DNA from: Methanobrevibacter oralis
Lineage (GTDB): Archaea; Methanobacteriota; Methanobacteria; Methanobacteriales; Methanobacteriaceae
DNA length: 64,000 bases
Direction: 5' to 3'
NCBI RefSeq assembly: GCF_001639275.1
Contig: NZ_LWMU01000081.1
Span: forward strand, 42,791-106,790
Every line of letters starts with the position of its first letter. Positions within the stretch are counted from its first letter, which is position 1. The position numbers and the translations under genes were made by a program. The notes below the pieces were generated by a model. It did no database searches. It saw nothing but the letters and a program-made list of their open reading frames with translations, and was not told the DNA's origin. Shown here in pieces: positions 8,605-18,547 of the stretch.

Positions 8605-9798
8605 ATGCTTCAAATTGCAGTTACTGGAAAACCAAATGTTGGAAAATCATCTTTTTTCAATTCAGCAACTTCATCAACGGTAGAAATGGCAAACTATCCA
8701 TTTACAACTATTGATGCCAATAAAGCTGTTGCTCATGTAATAAGTGATTGCCCATGTAAAGAATTAGATGTTACTTGTAATCCTAGAAATTCAATTTGTA
8801 TTGATGGAAAAAGATTGCTTCCTATAGAGTTAATTGATGTTGCGGGGTTAGTGCCAGGAGCACATGAAGGAAAGGGATTAGGTAATAAGTTTTTAGATGA
8901 CTTAATGCAGGCTAAAGTTTTCATTCATGTCATTGATGCTTCTGGTTCAACTGATATTGAAGGTCAACCAGTTGAAGCAGGTTCTCATGATCCATTAGAA
9001 GACATAGAATTTTTAGAAGAAGAAATTGTAATGTGGATGTATGGTATTTTAAGCAGAAACTGGATTAGGCTGGTACGCAAAATTGAAGCTGAAAAGTTAG
9101 ACATTGCCAAAGTAATTTTTGATCAACTATCCGGTACTGGAATTTCATTAGAAGATATAATTGAAGCTAAAAGACACATGAGCAATCAGGAATATAATAA
9201 ATGGGAAAAAGAAGATTTCATTGAATTAACACGTAATATATTAGATATTGCAAAACCAATGTTGATTGTAGCAAATAAAGCCGATTTACCAACGGCTGCT
9301 GAAAATATTAAAAAAATCAAAGAAAAATATCCAAATGTTATTCCTGCATCTGCAGAATCTGAAATTGCACTTGTAAGGGCGTCTGAAGCTGGTTTAATTA
9401 GTTATGTTTCTGGAGATTCTTCATTTGAAATATTAAAAGAGAAAAAATTGTCTACTAATCAATTAAAAGCTTTAAATTATATAAAAACAAATATTTTGGA
9501 TGTTTATGGAAGTACTGGAATCCAAAAAGCTTTAAATGAAGGAATTTTTGGACTTTTAAATAGGATCGTTGTTTATCCGGTTCAGGATGAACACAAATAC
9601 ACGGATCAAAAGGGAAATATTTTGCCTGATGGAATTTTAGTTCCCAAAGGAGCTAATCCTCGTGATTTGGCTTATCTTGTTCACTCTGATATTGGGGATA
9701 AATTTATGCATGCTGTGGATGCTAGAACTAACATGAGGGTGGCCAGTGACTATGAACTGAAAGATAGAGATATTATTAGTATTATTACTAAAGGATAA
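8605..9798 (+). CDS. Obg/YchF-family redox-type GTPase/ATPase with TGS domain
   Basis: A 397-residue translation-factor P-loop NTPase. The G1 motif is GKPNVGKSS near the N-terminus, G3 is [16 protein letters not shown] (diagnostic of the Obg-HflX/YchF group), and G4 is NKAD near residue 225. The C-terminal 80 residues have the TGS-like pattern ending in [12 protein letters not shown]. This archaeal/eukaryotic type has an inserted cysteine-bearing strand ([10 protein letters not shown]) after switch I. It is expected to bind ribosomes or rRNA. I start at the ATG at 8605, which follows GTGATT, rather than the GTG at 8596 that belongs to that site. A TATA-like stretch (TTTATATT near 8568) would give a very short leader. 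Confidence 0.88.
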   Translation: MLQIAVTGKPNVGKSSFFNSATSSTVEMANYPFTTIDANKAVAHVISDCPCKELDVTCNPRNSICIDGKRLLPIELIDVAGLVPGAHEGKGLGNKFLDDLMQAKVFIHVIDASGSTDIEGQPVEAGSHDPLEDIEFLEEEIVMWMYGILSRNWIRLVRKIEAEKLDIAKVIFDQLSGTGISLEDIIEAKRHMSNQEYNKWEKEDFIELTRNILDIAKPMLIVANKADLPTAAENIKKIKEKYPNVIPASAESEIALVRASEAGLISYVSGDSSFEILKEKKLSTNQLKALNYIKTNILDVYGSTGIQKALNEGIFGLLNRIVVYPVQDEHKYTDQKGNILPDGILVPKGANPRDLAYLVHSDIGDKFMHAVDARTNMRVASDYELKDRDIISIITKG

Positions 9799-9817
9799 TT
9801 TTTATCTTTTTTTTATC

Positions 9818-9903
9818 ATGTTTCATTTGATGGAACGTGTTCGATTTAATAATTTTTTTATTTTTGTTCGATTTGGTGGAACGTGTTCGATTTAATGAAA
9901 CAT
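9818..9903 (+). repeat. compound direct/inverted repeat in the promoter of the AAA ATPase gene
   Basis: Two copies of the block GGAACGTGTTCGATTTAAT begin at 9832 and 9878 (46 nt apart). Each contains the short palindrome GAACGTGTTC. The whole element is bounded by a perfect 10-nt inverted repeat, ATGTTTCATT (9818-9827) and AATGAAACAT (9894-9903). A TATA-like TATTTATAC follows immediately, so this looks like a multi-site operator for the downstream ATPase. The regulator is unknown. Confidence 0.7.
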
Positions 9904-9955
9904 ATTTATACTTTGATTTTAAATATATGATTAATTAAATTATGGAGTGTTTCAA

Positions 9956-11134
9956 ATGGATTTAATGCCAATTTCAATGCCAAAAGATATTGATAAGTAT
10001 TTTTTTAATAGGGTTAAAGATATTGAAATGATTACTACTCAATTAAGCATGTTAGAAAAGGATATTCCTCCTCAGTTACTTATTACGGGGTATAGGGGTG
10101 TTGGCAAAACATTTCTTTTAAGAAAAATATTAAATGATTTACCTAGTCAATATTTAAGTGTTTTTATAGATTTATCTGAAATCACTGGTCGAAAAAAGGG
10201 AAAAATAACCGAAGAAGAAGTTCTGAAAATTATTTTAAATAGGATATATGGGATTCTTGATGAAAAAAATATGAGAAAGTTAAAAGATAAAATTTTATCT
10301 AATTTTAAAAAATTACTATTAAAAAACTATGATTTTTCAAATGATGTTAATTTTTTAGATATTCCAATACCCGTAATTTTTGATAATTATAAGGAGTTAA
10401 GTAAATTTGTTATGGAGTTACCTCAAAATATTGTTGATTCATCTGAGGATATTAAAGGTTTTGTAATTGTTTTTGATGAGTTTCAACTGCTTAAAAATTT
10501 AAAAAACCCAGATGCATTTTTTTGGTTAATTAGAAGTTTTACACAAAAGCAATTTAATGTAAGTTATATATTCACTGGTTCTATTTCAAAAACTTCAGAT
10601 ATAATAAACATGGTTAATGGCCAAGAGGGAGCTTTTGGGGGACGATTAATACAAATCAATATTGATCCGTTTACTATGGATGAAACAGAAAAATACCTTA
10701 ATGAAAAATCAAACAATTTAAAATTCACTAAGGAAGGTTTTAAAAGGTTTTATTCATGTACACGAGGTATTCCATTGTATATTAATAGTTTATCTTCAAT
10801 TTTACCAAATAACAAGCTTTGTGATGATGAACTGATTAAAGAAATGTTATATGAAAAAATAGATCAGGTTGCATTTATGTGGATTTATGTATGGGGTAGA
10901 TTAAATCCTGGTGAAAAGAAGTTTATTATTTATTTATTAGAATCTGATGGTGCGAACAGGTTTAATCTGGATAAAAATCTAGGTTATGCAAAATCAAGTA
11001 TTTCCAGATTCATTGATTCTCTTTCAAATAAAGGAATTATAGAATTTAATGGGGAAAAATTCATATTAGCAGATAAAATGTTGGAGAGATGGTTAAAAAC
11101 TAAATGTGATAATATTGGATATTATCCATTTTAA
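9956..11134 (+). CDS. archaeal AAA ATPase (ATPase_2 / STAND-like family)
   Basis: A 392-residue protein of the large archaeal ATPase family. Walker A is GYRGVGKT (45-52) and Walker B is IVFDEFQLL near residue 172. A sensor region carries FTGSISK, followed by an all-helical lid and a C-terminal winged helix (SISRFIDSLSNKGIIEF) typical of this group. The cellular role of these ATPases is largely unknown; many are linked to mobile or defence functions. I start at the ATG at 9956, preceded by GGAG, rather than a GTG at 9947. It is monocistronic by spacing and lies behind the compound repeat at 9818-9903. Confidence 0.88.
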   Translation: MDLMPISMPKDIDKYFFNRVKDIEMITTQLSMLEKDIPPQLLITGYRGVGKTFLLRKILNDLPSQYLSVFIDLSEITGRKKGKITEEEVLKIILNRIYGILDEKNMRKLKDKILSNFKKLLLKNYDFSNDVNFLDIPIPVIFDNYKELSKFVMELPQNIVDSSEDIKGFVIVFDEFQLLKNLKNPDAFFWLIRSFTQKQFNVSYIFTGSISKTSDIINMVNGQEGAFGGRLIQINIDPFTMDETEKYLNEKSNNLKFTKEGFKRFYSCTRGIPLYINSLSSILPNNKLCDDELIKEMLYEKIDQVAFMWIYVWGRLNPGEKKFIIYLLESDGANRFNLDKNLGYAKSSISRFIDSLSNKGIIEFNGEKFILADKMLERWLKTKCDNIGYYPF

Positions 11135-11391
11135 AAAGTTTATCTATTTAATAAATCAACATAATGGATTATCCGCATCATTTTTACTTAATATTTATAC
11201 TAGATATTTTTATTTAAATTAACTCGAATTTTTGAAAGTGCCATATTCATTGATTAAAAAATAATAAAAAGACATGGCTTTGACTAATATATTCATCTTA
11301 ACAGTTAATTATTTTCAATACTTCGGCAATATATTTTTAATAAAGAAAAATAAAAAAATTGTTTAAAAAAGAAATTATATGGCGGTTAAAT

Positions 11392-13038
11392 ATGAATGAT
11401 GAATTTGTGTTTCATAATAATAATAGCAAATTATTGGACAATTTTTTAAATAATGATTATCCCGAAATTTCAAAAGCAATAAAAAAAGAAGGTTATAATC
11501 TTGATTTTTTAGAATATGATTTTTTTCATGAAATCCACTTTGAAAATCATATTGTTGGTTTTATAACCTTAAAGAAATTTCCATTAGTTGATAATCAATT
11601 TTCAATTATGGATGCTTATATTATTCCAGAATACCGGGGCAATAATCTACTTTTTGAAACATTATCTTTTTTGTTAACATTTGATAATTTTGAGTTTTAT
11701 CCACGAAAACCAACAAAGGCATTTATTAAGGTGTTATTAAAAAATGATTTTGCATTTGAGTTGGCTTCTAATTTTGTTGTGAGTTATTTTAAATTCATTG
11801 TGGATGTTAATAGTGAAATTTATAAAAATCCTAAAATTAAACGTTTTTACAAAAAACCAGATATTCTATTTCCATATAAAGCTAATCTTTTTGATATGGA
11901 TTTATGTAGTGTGATGTTTAGAGATCCTGTATTAGAACTTGTTAAGTATGGTGATTTTTTTGCTTTAACTGAACCTCGCAAATTCGATTTTAAGAGATAT
12001 AAATGCCGTAAAAAACTTAAACGTGTTAGTGAAAAGTATATTGATGAAAAATTCTCAATATGGGAAAATAACGGCGATGAAATAGATAATTTTATTCAAA
12101 GAAAGAATGATGAAATTGCCGAACAGTTCCTTGTCGAGAATATGATTGGAAATGAATATGAACTAAGGGATGATTTCATCCAACAATTAGAGAAATTTAA
12201 TTTAAGTATTGATGATGGTTTTAAAATAAGAAAACATATTGTCAATAAATTAGAATCAGGTGAGCTAAACGAAAAATCTCATTATCAAAGATTATTATAT
12301 TTACTAAGTCATTTCGAGGTCATCGATAAAGAAATTACGGAGTTTGATGAATCTGTTGAGGAGTGTCCTTTTTGTGGAAATTATATTCCTGATTTTGTAA
12401 GATCTTGTCGTGTATGCGGTTTACATATAAGAGAAATTGATTTTGAACAACATGCAGTAAATAAATTAAATGAATCTATGGAAGAATTAGTCAGGGGTTT
12501 TTCCGATTATCTTGAATCTAATGTTTTCAATGATGTTATTCCTATTGAAAACAGAGATGATGAATTAATGGAGTTAGAATACTTTTTCAATGATAATATG
12601 ATAGATTATGATTTCGATGAATTTTTAGCTTTTTATAATTCTTGTAATGAAGATCTTAGCATTGAAGAAATTAAAGACTTGTTTGTTGATGATAAATTAA
12701 ATAATTCATTAGGTACTAAAGAAGAATTTAATACTTATTTCACATATTTACTTCATCATTTCTATTATAATGAACGCATAGGTAAATATGATGATGCGTT
12801 TATTAAGTTAGTGCAAATGGCCATACTGGCTTCAAATAAAGCTAAAAATAAAAATGAAATTTTAGAATCAACCCCTCATTCAATTGATGTTTTTTTCGCT
12901 ATTGAAGATATGGAATATCTTAATTATTCATTTGATGTTTCTAAATTATTTGATGATGCTGTAAATACTTTTAAAATTAAAAAATATAATAAAAATCATG
13001 ATAAAATTTTAAATGAATTAAAAGAAATTTTTGATTAA
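11392..13038 (+). CDS. unrecognised protein with GNAT-like N-terminus and central zinc ribbon
   Basis: A 548-residue protein. Residues about 20-150 look like a GNAT acetyltransferase: a strand FENHIVGFITLKKFP, then MDAYIIPEYRGNNLLFE, resembling the acetyl-CoA motif A. A four-cysteine zinc ribbon CPFCGN...CRVCGLH follows near residues 325-342. The C-terminal 200 residues are acidic and helical with no motif I know. No signal peptide or membrane segment is visible. The start is the ATG at 11392 with GGCGGT upstream; a longer form would begin with TTG at 11359 without a site. The 257 nt before it hold nothing clear. Acetyltransferase activity is inference from one motif. Confidence 0.65.
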   Translation: MNDEFVFHNNNSKLLDNFLNNDYPEISKAIKKEGYNLDFLEYDFFHEIHFENHIVGFITLKKFPLVDNQFSIMDAYIIPEYRGNNLLFETLSFLLTFDNFEFYPRKPTKAFIKVLLKNDFAFELASNFVVSYFKFIVDVNSEIYKNPKIKRFYKKPDILFPYKANLFDMDLCSVMFRDPVLELVKYGDFFALTEPRKFDFKRYKCRKKLKRVSEKYIDEKFSIWENNGDEIDNFIQRKNDEIAEQFLVENMIGNEYELRDDFIQQLEKFNLSIDDGFKIRKHIVNKLESGELNEKSHYQRLLYLLSHFEVIDKEITEFDESVEECPFCGNYIPDFVRSCRVCGLHIREIDFEQHAVNKLNESMEELVRGFSDYLESNVFNDVIPIENRDDELMELEYFFNDNMIDYDFDEFLAFYNSCNEDLSIEEIKDLFVDDKLNNSLGTKEEFNTYFTYLLHHFYYNERIGKYDDAFIKLVQMAILASNKAKNKNEILESTPHSIDVFFAIEDMEYLNYSFDVSKLFDDAVNTFKIKKYNKNHDKILNELKEIFD

Positions 13039-13185
13039 GAGCTTTCTCAACAATTTAGATTTTTGATATTTTTTCTTATTTTATTTATTTTAATTGTCTT
13101 GTCATGTTTTGGCAGTTTTTTGCTTTGTAAATGTATAATTTTATTAACAAAGAATTTTAAATGTTTATCTTATAGGTGAAGAAAT

Positions 13186-14256
13186 ATGCATCCACGACCA
13201 AGTCCAATTGCAGCATCTCTTTATACTTTAAGAGACATGAATGTAGAGGTCATTGTCATGCATGGACCAACCGGCTGTTGTTTTAGAACTGCTAGGCTTT
13301 TAGAAAGTGATGGTGTGCGTGTACTGACTACTGGAATGTCTGAAAACGATTTTATTTTAGGTGCTGGTGAAAAATTAGAAAAAACTTTAATTGAAGCTTA
13401 TGAAATGTTTAAACCAAAGCTAATGGGTATTGTCGGGACCTGTGCAAGCATGATAATCGGTGAAGATTTAAAGGAAGCCATAGCTAACGCTGACTTAGAT
13501 TGCACAGTAATCCCTGTAGAATCTCATGGAGGATCTGGTGAAGGCGACAATACTGTGGGGGCAATTATGGTTTTAGATGCTGCTGCTGAATGTGGTGTAA
13601 TTGAAAGAAGTGAAGCGGACAGGCAAATCGAAATGCTTGAAAAGGCAACCGAAATAGAAAAAACCCGTGGAATGGCTCAAGGCAAATACATTAAACCTAA
13701 CTTCGGTGATTCAAAAGAAGAGGTTGCAAAAATACTTGTGAATGCCTTAAAAGATAATAAAAAAGTAGCTTTTGTGTTAAATGTTAAAAAAGAAACTTCT
13801 TATTTATTTGCAGACATTATTAATTTTGATTACAGGGAGATTAATCCAGACAATAAACCTTTAGTTGTAGCTAATTTAGATGAGAATATTGGTCTTGAGA
13901 GAATCAGACAACATGCAACTAATATTAAAAAAGAACTTCCATGCGATATAGATTATATTACTGGAGGACTGGATGAATATCCAATTACTGGCAAGATAGC
14001 TAGCGAATACTTAAAAGATAAAGATTTAGATTTAATAGTTGTATTTGGTGTTCCACATTCATTTCCTATTGAAGAATTTGAAACAGAATCAATTGCCATT
14101 ACTGATGGGCCACGTTTAGTAGAGCCACTGCGAGAACTTGGATACACACATGTTGTTGCAGAATTGGATGCTCACTCAAAAACATTAGGAACAGATGAAA
14201 TAGTATTTTCAGACTTTGGATTAATGATTAGATCAGCTATTGGATGGTTAAAATGA
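13186..14256 (+). CDS. cfbD: Ni-sirohydrochlorin a,c-diamide reductive cyclase, catalytic subunit CfbD
   Basis: Nitrogenase-like subunit of the coenzyme F430 pathway. With the iron protein CfbC it performs the six-electron reduction and ring closure of Ni-sirohydrochlorin a,c-diamide. The N-terminus [20 protein letters not shown] and [13 protein letters not shown] (Cys31/Cys32) is characteristic, and [14 protein letters not shown] carries the second cluster-ligand region. The length of 356 residues is normal for this family, which is smaller than NifD. The ATG follows AGGTGAAGAA. The gene overlaps hisH by ATGA, so expression is coupled. F430 is the prosthetic group of methyl-coenzyme M reductase, which places the organism among methanogens or close relatives. 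Confidence 0.93.
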   Translation: MHPRPSPIAASLYTLRDMNVEVIVMHGPTGCCFRTARLLESDGVRVLTTGMSENDFILGAGEKLEKTLIEAYEMFKPKLMGIVGTCASMIIGEDLKEAIANADLDCTVIPVESHGGSGEGDNTVGAIMVLDAAAECGVIERSEADRQIEMLEKATEIEKTRGMAQGKYIKPNFGDSKEEVAKILVNALKDNKKVAFVLNVKKETSYLFADIINFDYREINPDNKPLVVANLDENIGLERIRQHATNIKKELPCDIDYITGGLDEYPITGKIASEYLKDKDLDLIVVFGVPHSFPIEEFETESIAITDGPRLVEPLRELGYTHVVAELDAHSKTLGTDEIVFSDFGLMIRSAIGWLK

Positions 14257-14852
14257 TAACGATTATTGATTATAAAAGTGGAAATTTAAAAAGTATTTCA
14301 AACGGATTTAAAAAGATTGGTTCTAAGTATCAAATAACTAACGACATTGAAATAATAGCAAATAGTGATTATTTAGTTTTACCTGGTGTTGGAGCATTTG
14401 GAAGTGCAATGAAAAATCTTGAAAGTTTTCGTGATGTCATATGTGAACATGTAAATGATGATAAACCATTTTTAGGAGTGTGTTTAGGTCAACAAGTCTT
14501 AATGAGTGAAAGTGCCGAAAGTCCTAATATTAAAGGCCTAGATTTATTTAAAGGAAGTGTTGAATACTTACCACAAGGATTAAAAGTTCCACATATGGGA
14601 TGGAATAAAGTAAATGTTTGTAATGATTCACCAATATTAAAAGGTATTGATAAAGAGTATTTTTACTTTGTTCATTCCTATCATGCTGTTCCAACAGATG
14701 ATGATATAATAGCAGGAGTATGCAATTATGGAGGAGAAATTGTAGCTTCTCTAAGTCGCAATAATTTATTTTCAACACAATTTCATCCAGAAAAAAGTGG
14801 AATAGCAGGTCTTAAAATTTTAAAAAATTTTGTAAATTTGGAGTTAGAATAA
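14253..14852 (+). CDS. hisH: imidazole glycerol phosphate synthase glutaminase subunit HisH
   Basis: Class I glutamine amidotransferase that supplies ammonia to HisF in histidine biosynthesis. The start [13 protein letters not shown] is typical; [11 protein letters not shown] forms the oxyanion region, GVCLGQQ holds the nucleophilic Cys, and [10 protein letters not shown] holds the His-Glu pair of the triad. It has 199 residues from the ATG at 14253, which overlaps the cfbD stop (ATGA). A longer start at 14244 would add three residues. The gene is the middle member of a tight three-gene unit with cfbD and the AIR-synthase-like gene; hisF is not in the window. Confidence 0.93.
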   Translation: MITIIDYKSGNLKSISNGFKKIGSKYQITNDIEIIANSDYLVLPGVGAFGSAMKNLESFRDVICEHVNDDKPFLGVCLGQQVLMSESAESPNIKGLDLFKGSVEYLPQGLKVPHMGWNKVNVCNDSPILKGIDKEYFYFVHSYHAVPTDDDIIAGVCNYGGEIVASLSRNNLFSTQFHPEKSGIAGLKILKNFVNLELE

Positions 14853-14853
14853 A

Positions 14854-16218
14854 ATGGATATAGAAGGGTTTGTAAGAAAAAGAATTGATGATTATTCATA
14901 TGATGATTTAGCTAATCTTTTAGCTATGCACATAAGGGACTATAAAGATATTAATGAGGACAATTCTTATGAAATGGCAAAAGCCGTAATTGATGAGGTT
15001 TCAACAACTTTAAAACTAAAATATAGTGATGATGAATTTTTACGTGAAATCATTGAAGTTCCAAACTCTGGTGTAGAAATGGGTAAAATGGGTGTTGGTT
15101 CACGTGGAGCAGGAGACTTTTTTGTACATAGAAGAATTGCAGATATTGTATCATCTACAAACACAGCATCATTAGTTAATCCGTCAGAGCAAGATGATGG
15201 AGGGGTTATAAAAGCAAAAGCTAAAAATGATGAAGTTTATATTACAACAGCAGTAGACGGAATACACTCTCGTTTAAGTGAATATCCATTTTTAGGAGGT
15301 TTTCATGTAACTAGAGCAACTTTAAGAGATGTTTGTGTAATGGGGGCAGACCCAGTAGCTATTTTAAGTGATGTTCACCTAGCAGATGATGGAGATGTTA
15401 GTAAAATTTTTGACTTTACGGCAGGAGTTGCAGCAGTTTCTGAGCTAGTAAATGTTCCAATAGTTGCAGGAAGTACCTTAAGAGTGGGGGGGGACATGGT
15501 TTTAGGAGATAGATTTGTTTCAGCTGTTGGAAGTGTAGGAGTTTCAAATTATCCTCCAACTGCAAGAAAAGGAGCAACAAATGGCGATGTAATTTTACTA
15601 ACAGAAGGATCTGGTGGAGGAACAATAACAACAACAGCACTTTATAATGGATTTTTCGATGTTATATGGGATACAATGAACGTTAACTTTGTTCAAGCAT
15701 CACATGCGCTATTTGAGAATGACCTTGTAAAAGACATTCATGCAATGACGGATGTAACAAATGGAGGACTACGTGGTGACGCTCATGAAATATCAAATAC
15801 AACAGGGGTTGGATTAGAATTCGATGAAGAAGAAATTCGCAAAATGGTAGCTCCAAATGTATTAAGCATGCTTGAAACCTTAAATATAGATCATTTAGGT
15901 GTTTCAACAGATTCTTTAATGTTAATAGTTCCTGAAGACATTGTTGGGGATGTTAAAAAAGCCGTTAGTAGCTATGATGTAGCTATTGGTGAAATTGGTT
16001 CAGTAAACAATTCAGGAGAAGCAATTTTAAATAAAGAAGATGGTAGTAGTGAAAAATTAGTGCCGCTATTTAGGGAAGCTGCTTATACTAAAATAAAAAA
16101 GCTAGTAGGTGATACAACTCCCGAGGACTTTGAAGCTATGAAACAAAAAGTCCAGAAAGCTTGCGATGATGCAATATCTAAAAAAGAAAAAGTAATTAAC
16201 TATATACATGAAAATTAA
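14854..16218 (+). CDS. AIR synthase (PurM/HypE/ThiL)-like protein
   Basis: A 454-residue PurM-superfamily protein. An N-terminal extension of about 110 residues precedes the ATP-binding half, which has TTAVDGIHSRLSEYPF, RDVCVMGADPVAILSDVHL and a glycine-rich ILLTEGSGGG. The C-terminal half has AMTDVTNGGLRGDAHEIS and GVSTDSLMLIVPE. The superfamily uses ATP to activate an amide or acid group. The exact substrate is not clear: it is not a typical PurM, ThiL, SelD or HypE, and a methanogenesis-linked role is possible from its place one base after hisH and behind cfbD. A run of eight G lies in frame at 15486-15493. Confidence 0.75.
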   Translation: MDIEGFVRKRIDDYSYDDLANLLAMHIRDYKDINEDNSYEMAKAVIDEVSTTLKLKYSDDEFLREIIEVPNSGVEMGKMGVGSRGAGDFFVHRRIADIVSSTNTASLVNPSEQDDGGVIKAKAKNDEVYITTAVDGIHSRLSEYPFLGGFHVTRATLRDVCVMGADPVAILSDVHLADDGDVSKIFDFTAGVAAVSELVNVPIVAGSTLRVGGDMVLGDRFVSAVGSVGVSNYPPTARKGATNGDVILLTEGSGGGTITTTALYNGFFDVIWDTMNVNFVQASHALFENDLVKDIHAMTDVTNGGLRGDAHEISNTTGVGLEFDEEEIRKMVAPNVLSMLETLNIDHLGVSTDSLMLIVPEDIVGDVKKAVSSYDVAIGEIGSVNNSGEAILNKEDGSSEKLVPLFREAAYTKIKKLVGDTTPEDFEAMKQKVQKACDDAISKKEKVINYIHEN

Positions 16219-16771
16219 TTATCTTTTAAATTTTCCATAGGAAAAACTGTTATATTATAATTTTTAGCTAATTTATATTCGATAAATTAGTTAAATACCT
16301 ATTTAATTAGCATATTTTATAAAATATAGAATTAATAATAAATAATTGCTGACTTGGGACTATGTTTTTTCATTTAAATTATATTAAATTCTAAAAAATA
16401 TATTTTTAAGCTATCTTTTATGATTATATTAATAAAATACAATGAAAATAATAGTGTATTTTTAAAATTTTAATCTTTATTTATTCATTCATTGGATAGT
16501 AGCACTGAAATAATTTATATGAATTTTAGAAAATATTTTTTTATATTCAATGCATTTATATATGATAAAAATATAATGCTAATTAAATAAAATTTAACAG
16601 AATTTTATTAAATTTTTTTTTAATAAAAAATTTGATTTTGTTAGTTTTATTTAAATCAGCATGATTTTCATGAAAACTAGTTCAATTTGACTCTTAAGAT
16701 CATATAATTTAGAGGATTAAGTTCAAATTAGCTTTTATTTTAGTAAATCATGTATTAAATGAGGTATTGCA
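16219..16771. other. AT-rich intergenic region before the adhesin cluster
   Basis: This 553-nt stretch has no supported gene. It holds one hairpin-forming inverted repeat, CTAATTTAT (16268-16276) and ATAAATTAG (16282-16290) with a 5-nt loop, about 50 nt after the upstream stop; no T-run follows, so termination is uncertain. The last part contains the leader of the next gene with GAGGT before its ATG. Otherwise I see only AT-rich sequence. Confidence 0.5.
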
Positions 16772-18484
16772 ATGAAATACAAAAGAAAAATCTTGTTTGG
16801 TGTATTGATTATCATGTTAATCTGTTGCATCACTACTGTTAGTGCAACAAATGCTGATAATAATCAATCATTGGAAGAAAGTGATGTCATTGAAGTTGAT
16901 AATGTAGATGATACACTTGAAACTGTTGAAATAGAGGATTTGGAAGTTGAAAGAACTGGTGTAAATAATGGATATAATATAAGTGCAATGTACACTGTAA
17001 CTAATACTACATATGGTAATTTCTTTAAGCCAGATGGAAGCTTAGATGTTGGTTCACAGTGTGGTGCTTTAAGATTTAGTGGTTCATTTATAGATATTCC
17101 TTTTAAAAACTTTGTGATTAATAGGAATATAGGATTATATTTTTCAAATGATGCTGTATTCCAAAATACTGGTTTTAAATTAACTGCCCAGGGTTTATCT
17201 ATTAGTGGTGCTAAATTTACTGGAGATAATTGGGCTGGTAATGGTGCAGTAATTTATATTAACGGTGAAAATGTTAAGGTAAAAAATCTATTTATAAATG
17301 TCACTGCTCCTGATGGTGTTGATTTTCATGGGATTGATGTTTTAAATTCTAGTAATGTAAAGTTATTAAATAATACAATTATTTATAATGTTCCATATGC
17401 TAACTCTAACTGTTATAATTATGTAATTCGGGTTAAGGATAGTCAAAATGCAGAAGTTGCAAATAATAATATAACTGCTTATTTGCCTCTTAAGGATGTT
17501 AATTTTAACGTTCCGGGCATTACTTTTCCAAACATTGCAACAGATCTTGTTGCGAGCGCAGCTATACAATCATCCAACGGTTTGAACTTTACTAACAATG
17601 TGATGCGTATAAATGTATCCTGCAGGGCAGGAAGCTATCCGACTTTAGATTCTGTTATTATTGTTGATTCAAATAATTCATATATTGGTCATAATGACAT
17701 TGTTGAAATTGATAAAGTTACTCAACATAACCAAGCTAACTATTTGTATGCTGTAGATGTGTATAAATGTTATAATATTGTAATTGATGCTAATAAAATT
17801 AGACTTAATAGTGATGGTGGAGGATTTATTGTTAATAATGGTACTGGAGCAGCATATGGTGTTCAACTTACTGGTCCACACACAGGTGTAGTTATTTCTA
17901 ATAACAACATTACCACTGTTAATAATGGTCCTAATCTTGGTATTTATTCCCAAAATTACTATGGAAATACTAGTTTAACTATTGTTGGCAATAATATTGA
18001 TGTTACAGGTTCTGCAGGAACTGATTCATGGTCATTAGTATCTGGCATGGAATTGCAGGATACTTATGCTAATGTAACTGGTAACACTATTCTTGTTAAT
18101 AATGTTGCAGGTTATAATCCGTCATTCAATGCATTTGGAGTTAGTTACGCTCAATGGACTTTTGGAAATCATACCTATGATATATACAATAATAATATTC
18201 TTGTTAAAAATGGAACATATGCGGTTTATTTAATGAGTGCAGTTAATACTAATGTGCATTATAATGCTTTAAAAACTATTAACTCTGCTGGTACTGTTAA
18301 CTGTGGTGATGCTGCAGTATATATTGGTAGTGGAAGTAGTAATAGTGTTAGTAATAATTATTGCCGAGACATTATAAACACTATTTCATCTTCTTTCATA
18401 GATTTAAAAATACCCTTTGCGAATATTTATAAATCTGGTTCTTATTTAGGAAATTTTCAAAAAATAGGAGTTATAAGAAGTTAA
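16772..18484 (+). CDS. secreted right-handed beta-helix (adhesin-like) protein, short form
   Basis: A 570-residue protein with a signal peptide (MKYKRKILFGVLIIMLICCI, cleavage after about residue 26) and an acidic spacer. A long parallel beta-helix region of NosD/PbH1 type follows, rich in N-N-x-I turns such as LLNNTIIYN, VANNNITAY and VISNNNITT. Unlike its downstream neighbours it ends soon after the helix region, with no Ig-like or lysine-rich C-terminal domain, so its wall retention is unclear. It may be a natural short form or a truncated relative. GAGGTATTGCA precedes the ATG. It is the first gene of a same-strand adhesin array. Confidence 0.82.
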   Translation: MKYKRKILFGVLIIMLICCITTVSATNADNNQSLEESDVIEVDNVDDTLETVEIEDLEVERTGVNNGYNISAMYTVTNTTYGNFFKPDGSLDVGSQCGALRFSGSFIDIPFKNFVINRNIGLYFSNDAVFQNTGFKLTAQGLSISGAKFTGDNWAGNGAVIYINGENVKVKNLFINVTAPDGVDFHGIDVLNSSNVKLLNNTIIYNVPYANSNCYNYVIRVKDSQNAEVANNNITAYLPLKDVNFNVPGITFPNIATDLVASAAIQSSNGLNFTNNVMRINVSCRAGSYPTLDSVIIVDSNNSYIGHNDIVEIDKVTQHNQANYLYAVDVYKCYNIVIDANKIRLNSDGGGFIVNNGTGAAYGVQLTGPHTGVVISNNNITTVNNGPNLGIYSQNYYGNTSLTIVGNNIDVTGSAGTDSWSLVSGMELQDTYANVTGNTILVNNVAGYNPSFNAFGVSYAQWTFGNHTYDIYNNNILVKNGTYAVYLMSAVNTNVHYNALKTINSAGTVNCGDAAVYIGSGSSNSVSNNYCRDIINTISSSFIDLKIPFANIYKSGSYLGNFQKIGVIRS

Positions 18485-18499
18485 TTATGTAAAACTATT

Positions 18500-18532
18500 G
18501 GGAGTTTAAAACTCTCATTTTTTTATTTTTTT
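18500..18532 (+). terminator. stem-loop plus T-tract after the short beta-helix gene
   Basis: GGGAGTT pairs with AACTCTC (7 bp, one G-U) around a 3-nt loop, followed by a T-rich tract. It lies 16 nt past the stop and just before the next gene's AGGAGGA site. Confidence 0.6.
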
Positions 18533-18547
18533 AGGAGGACTTTAAAT

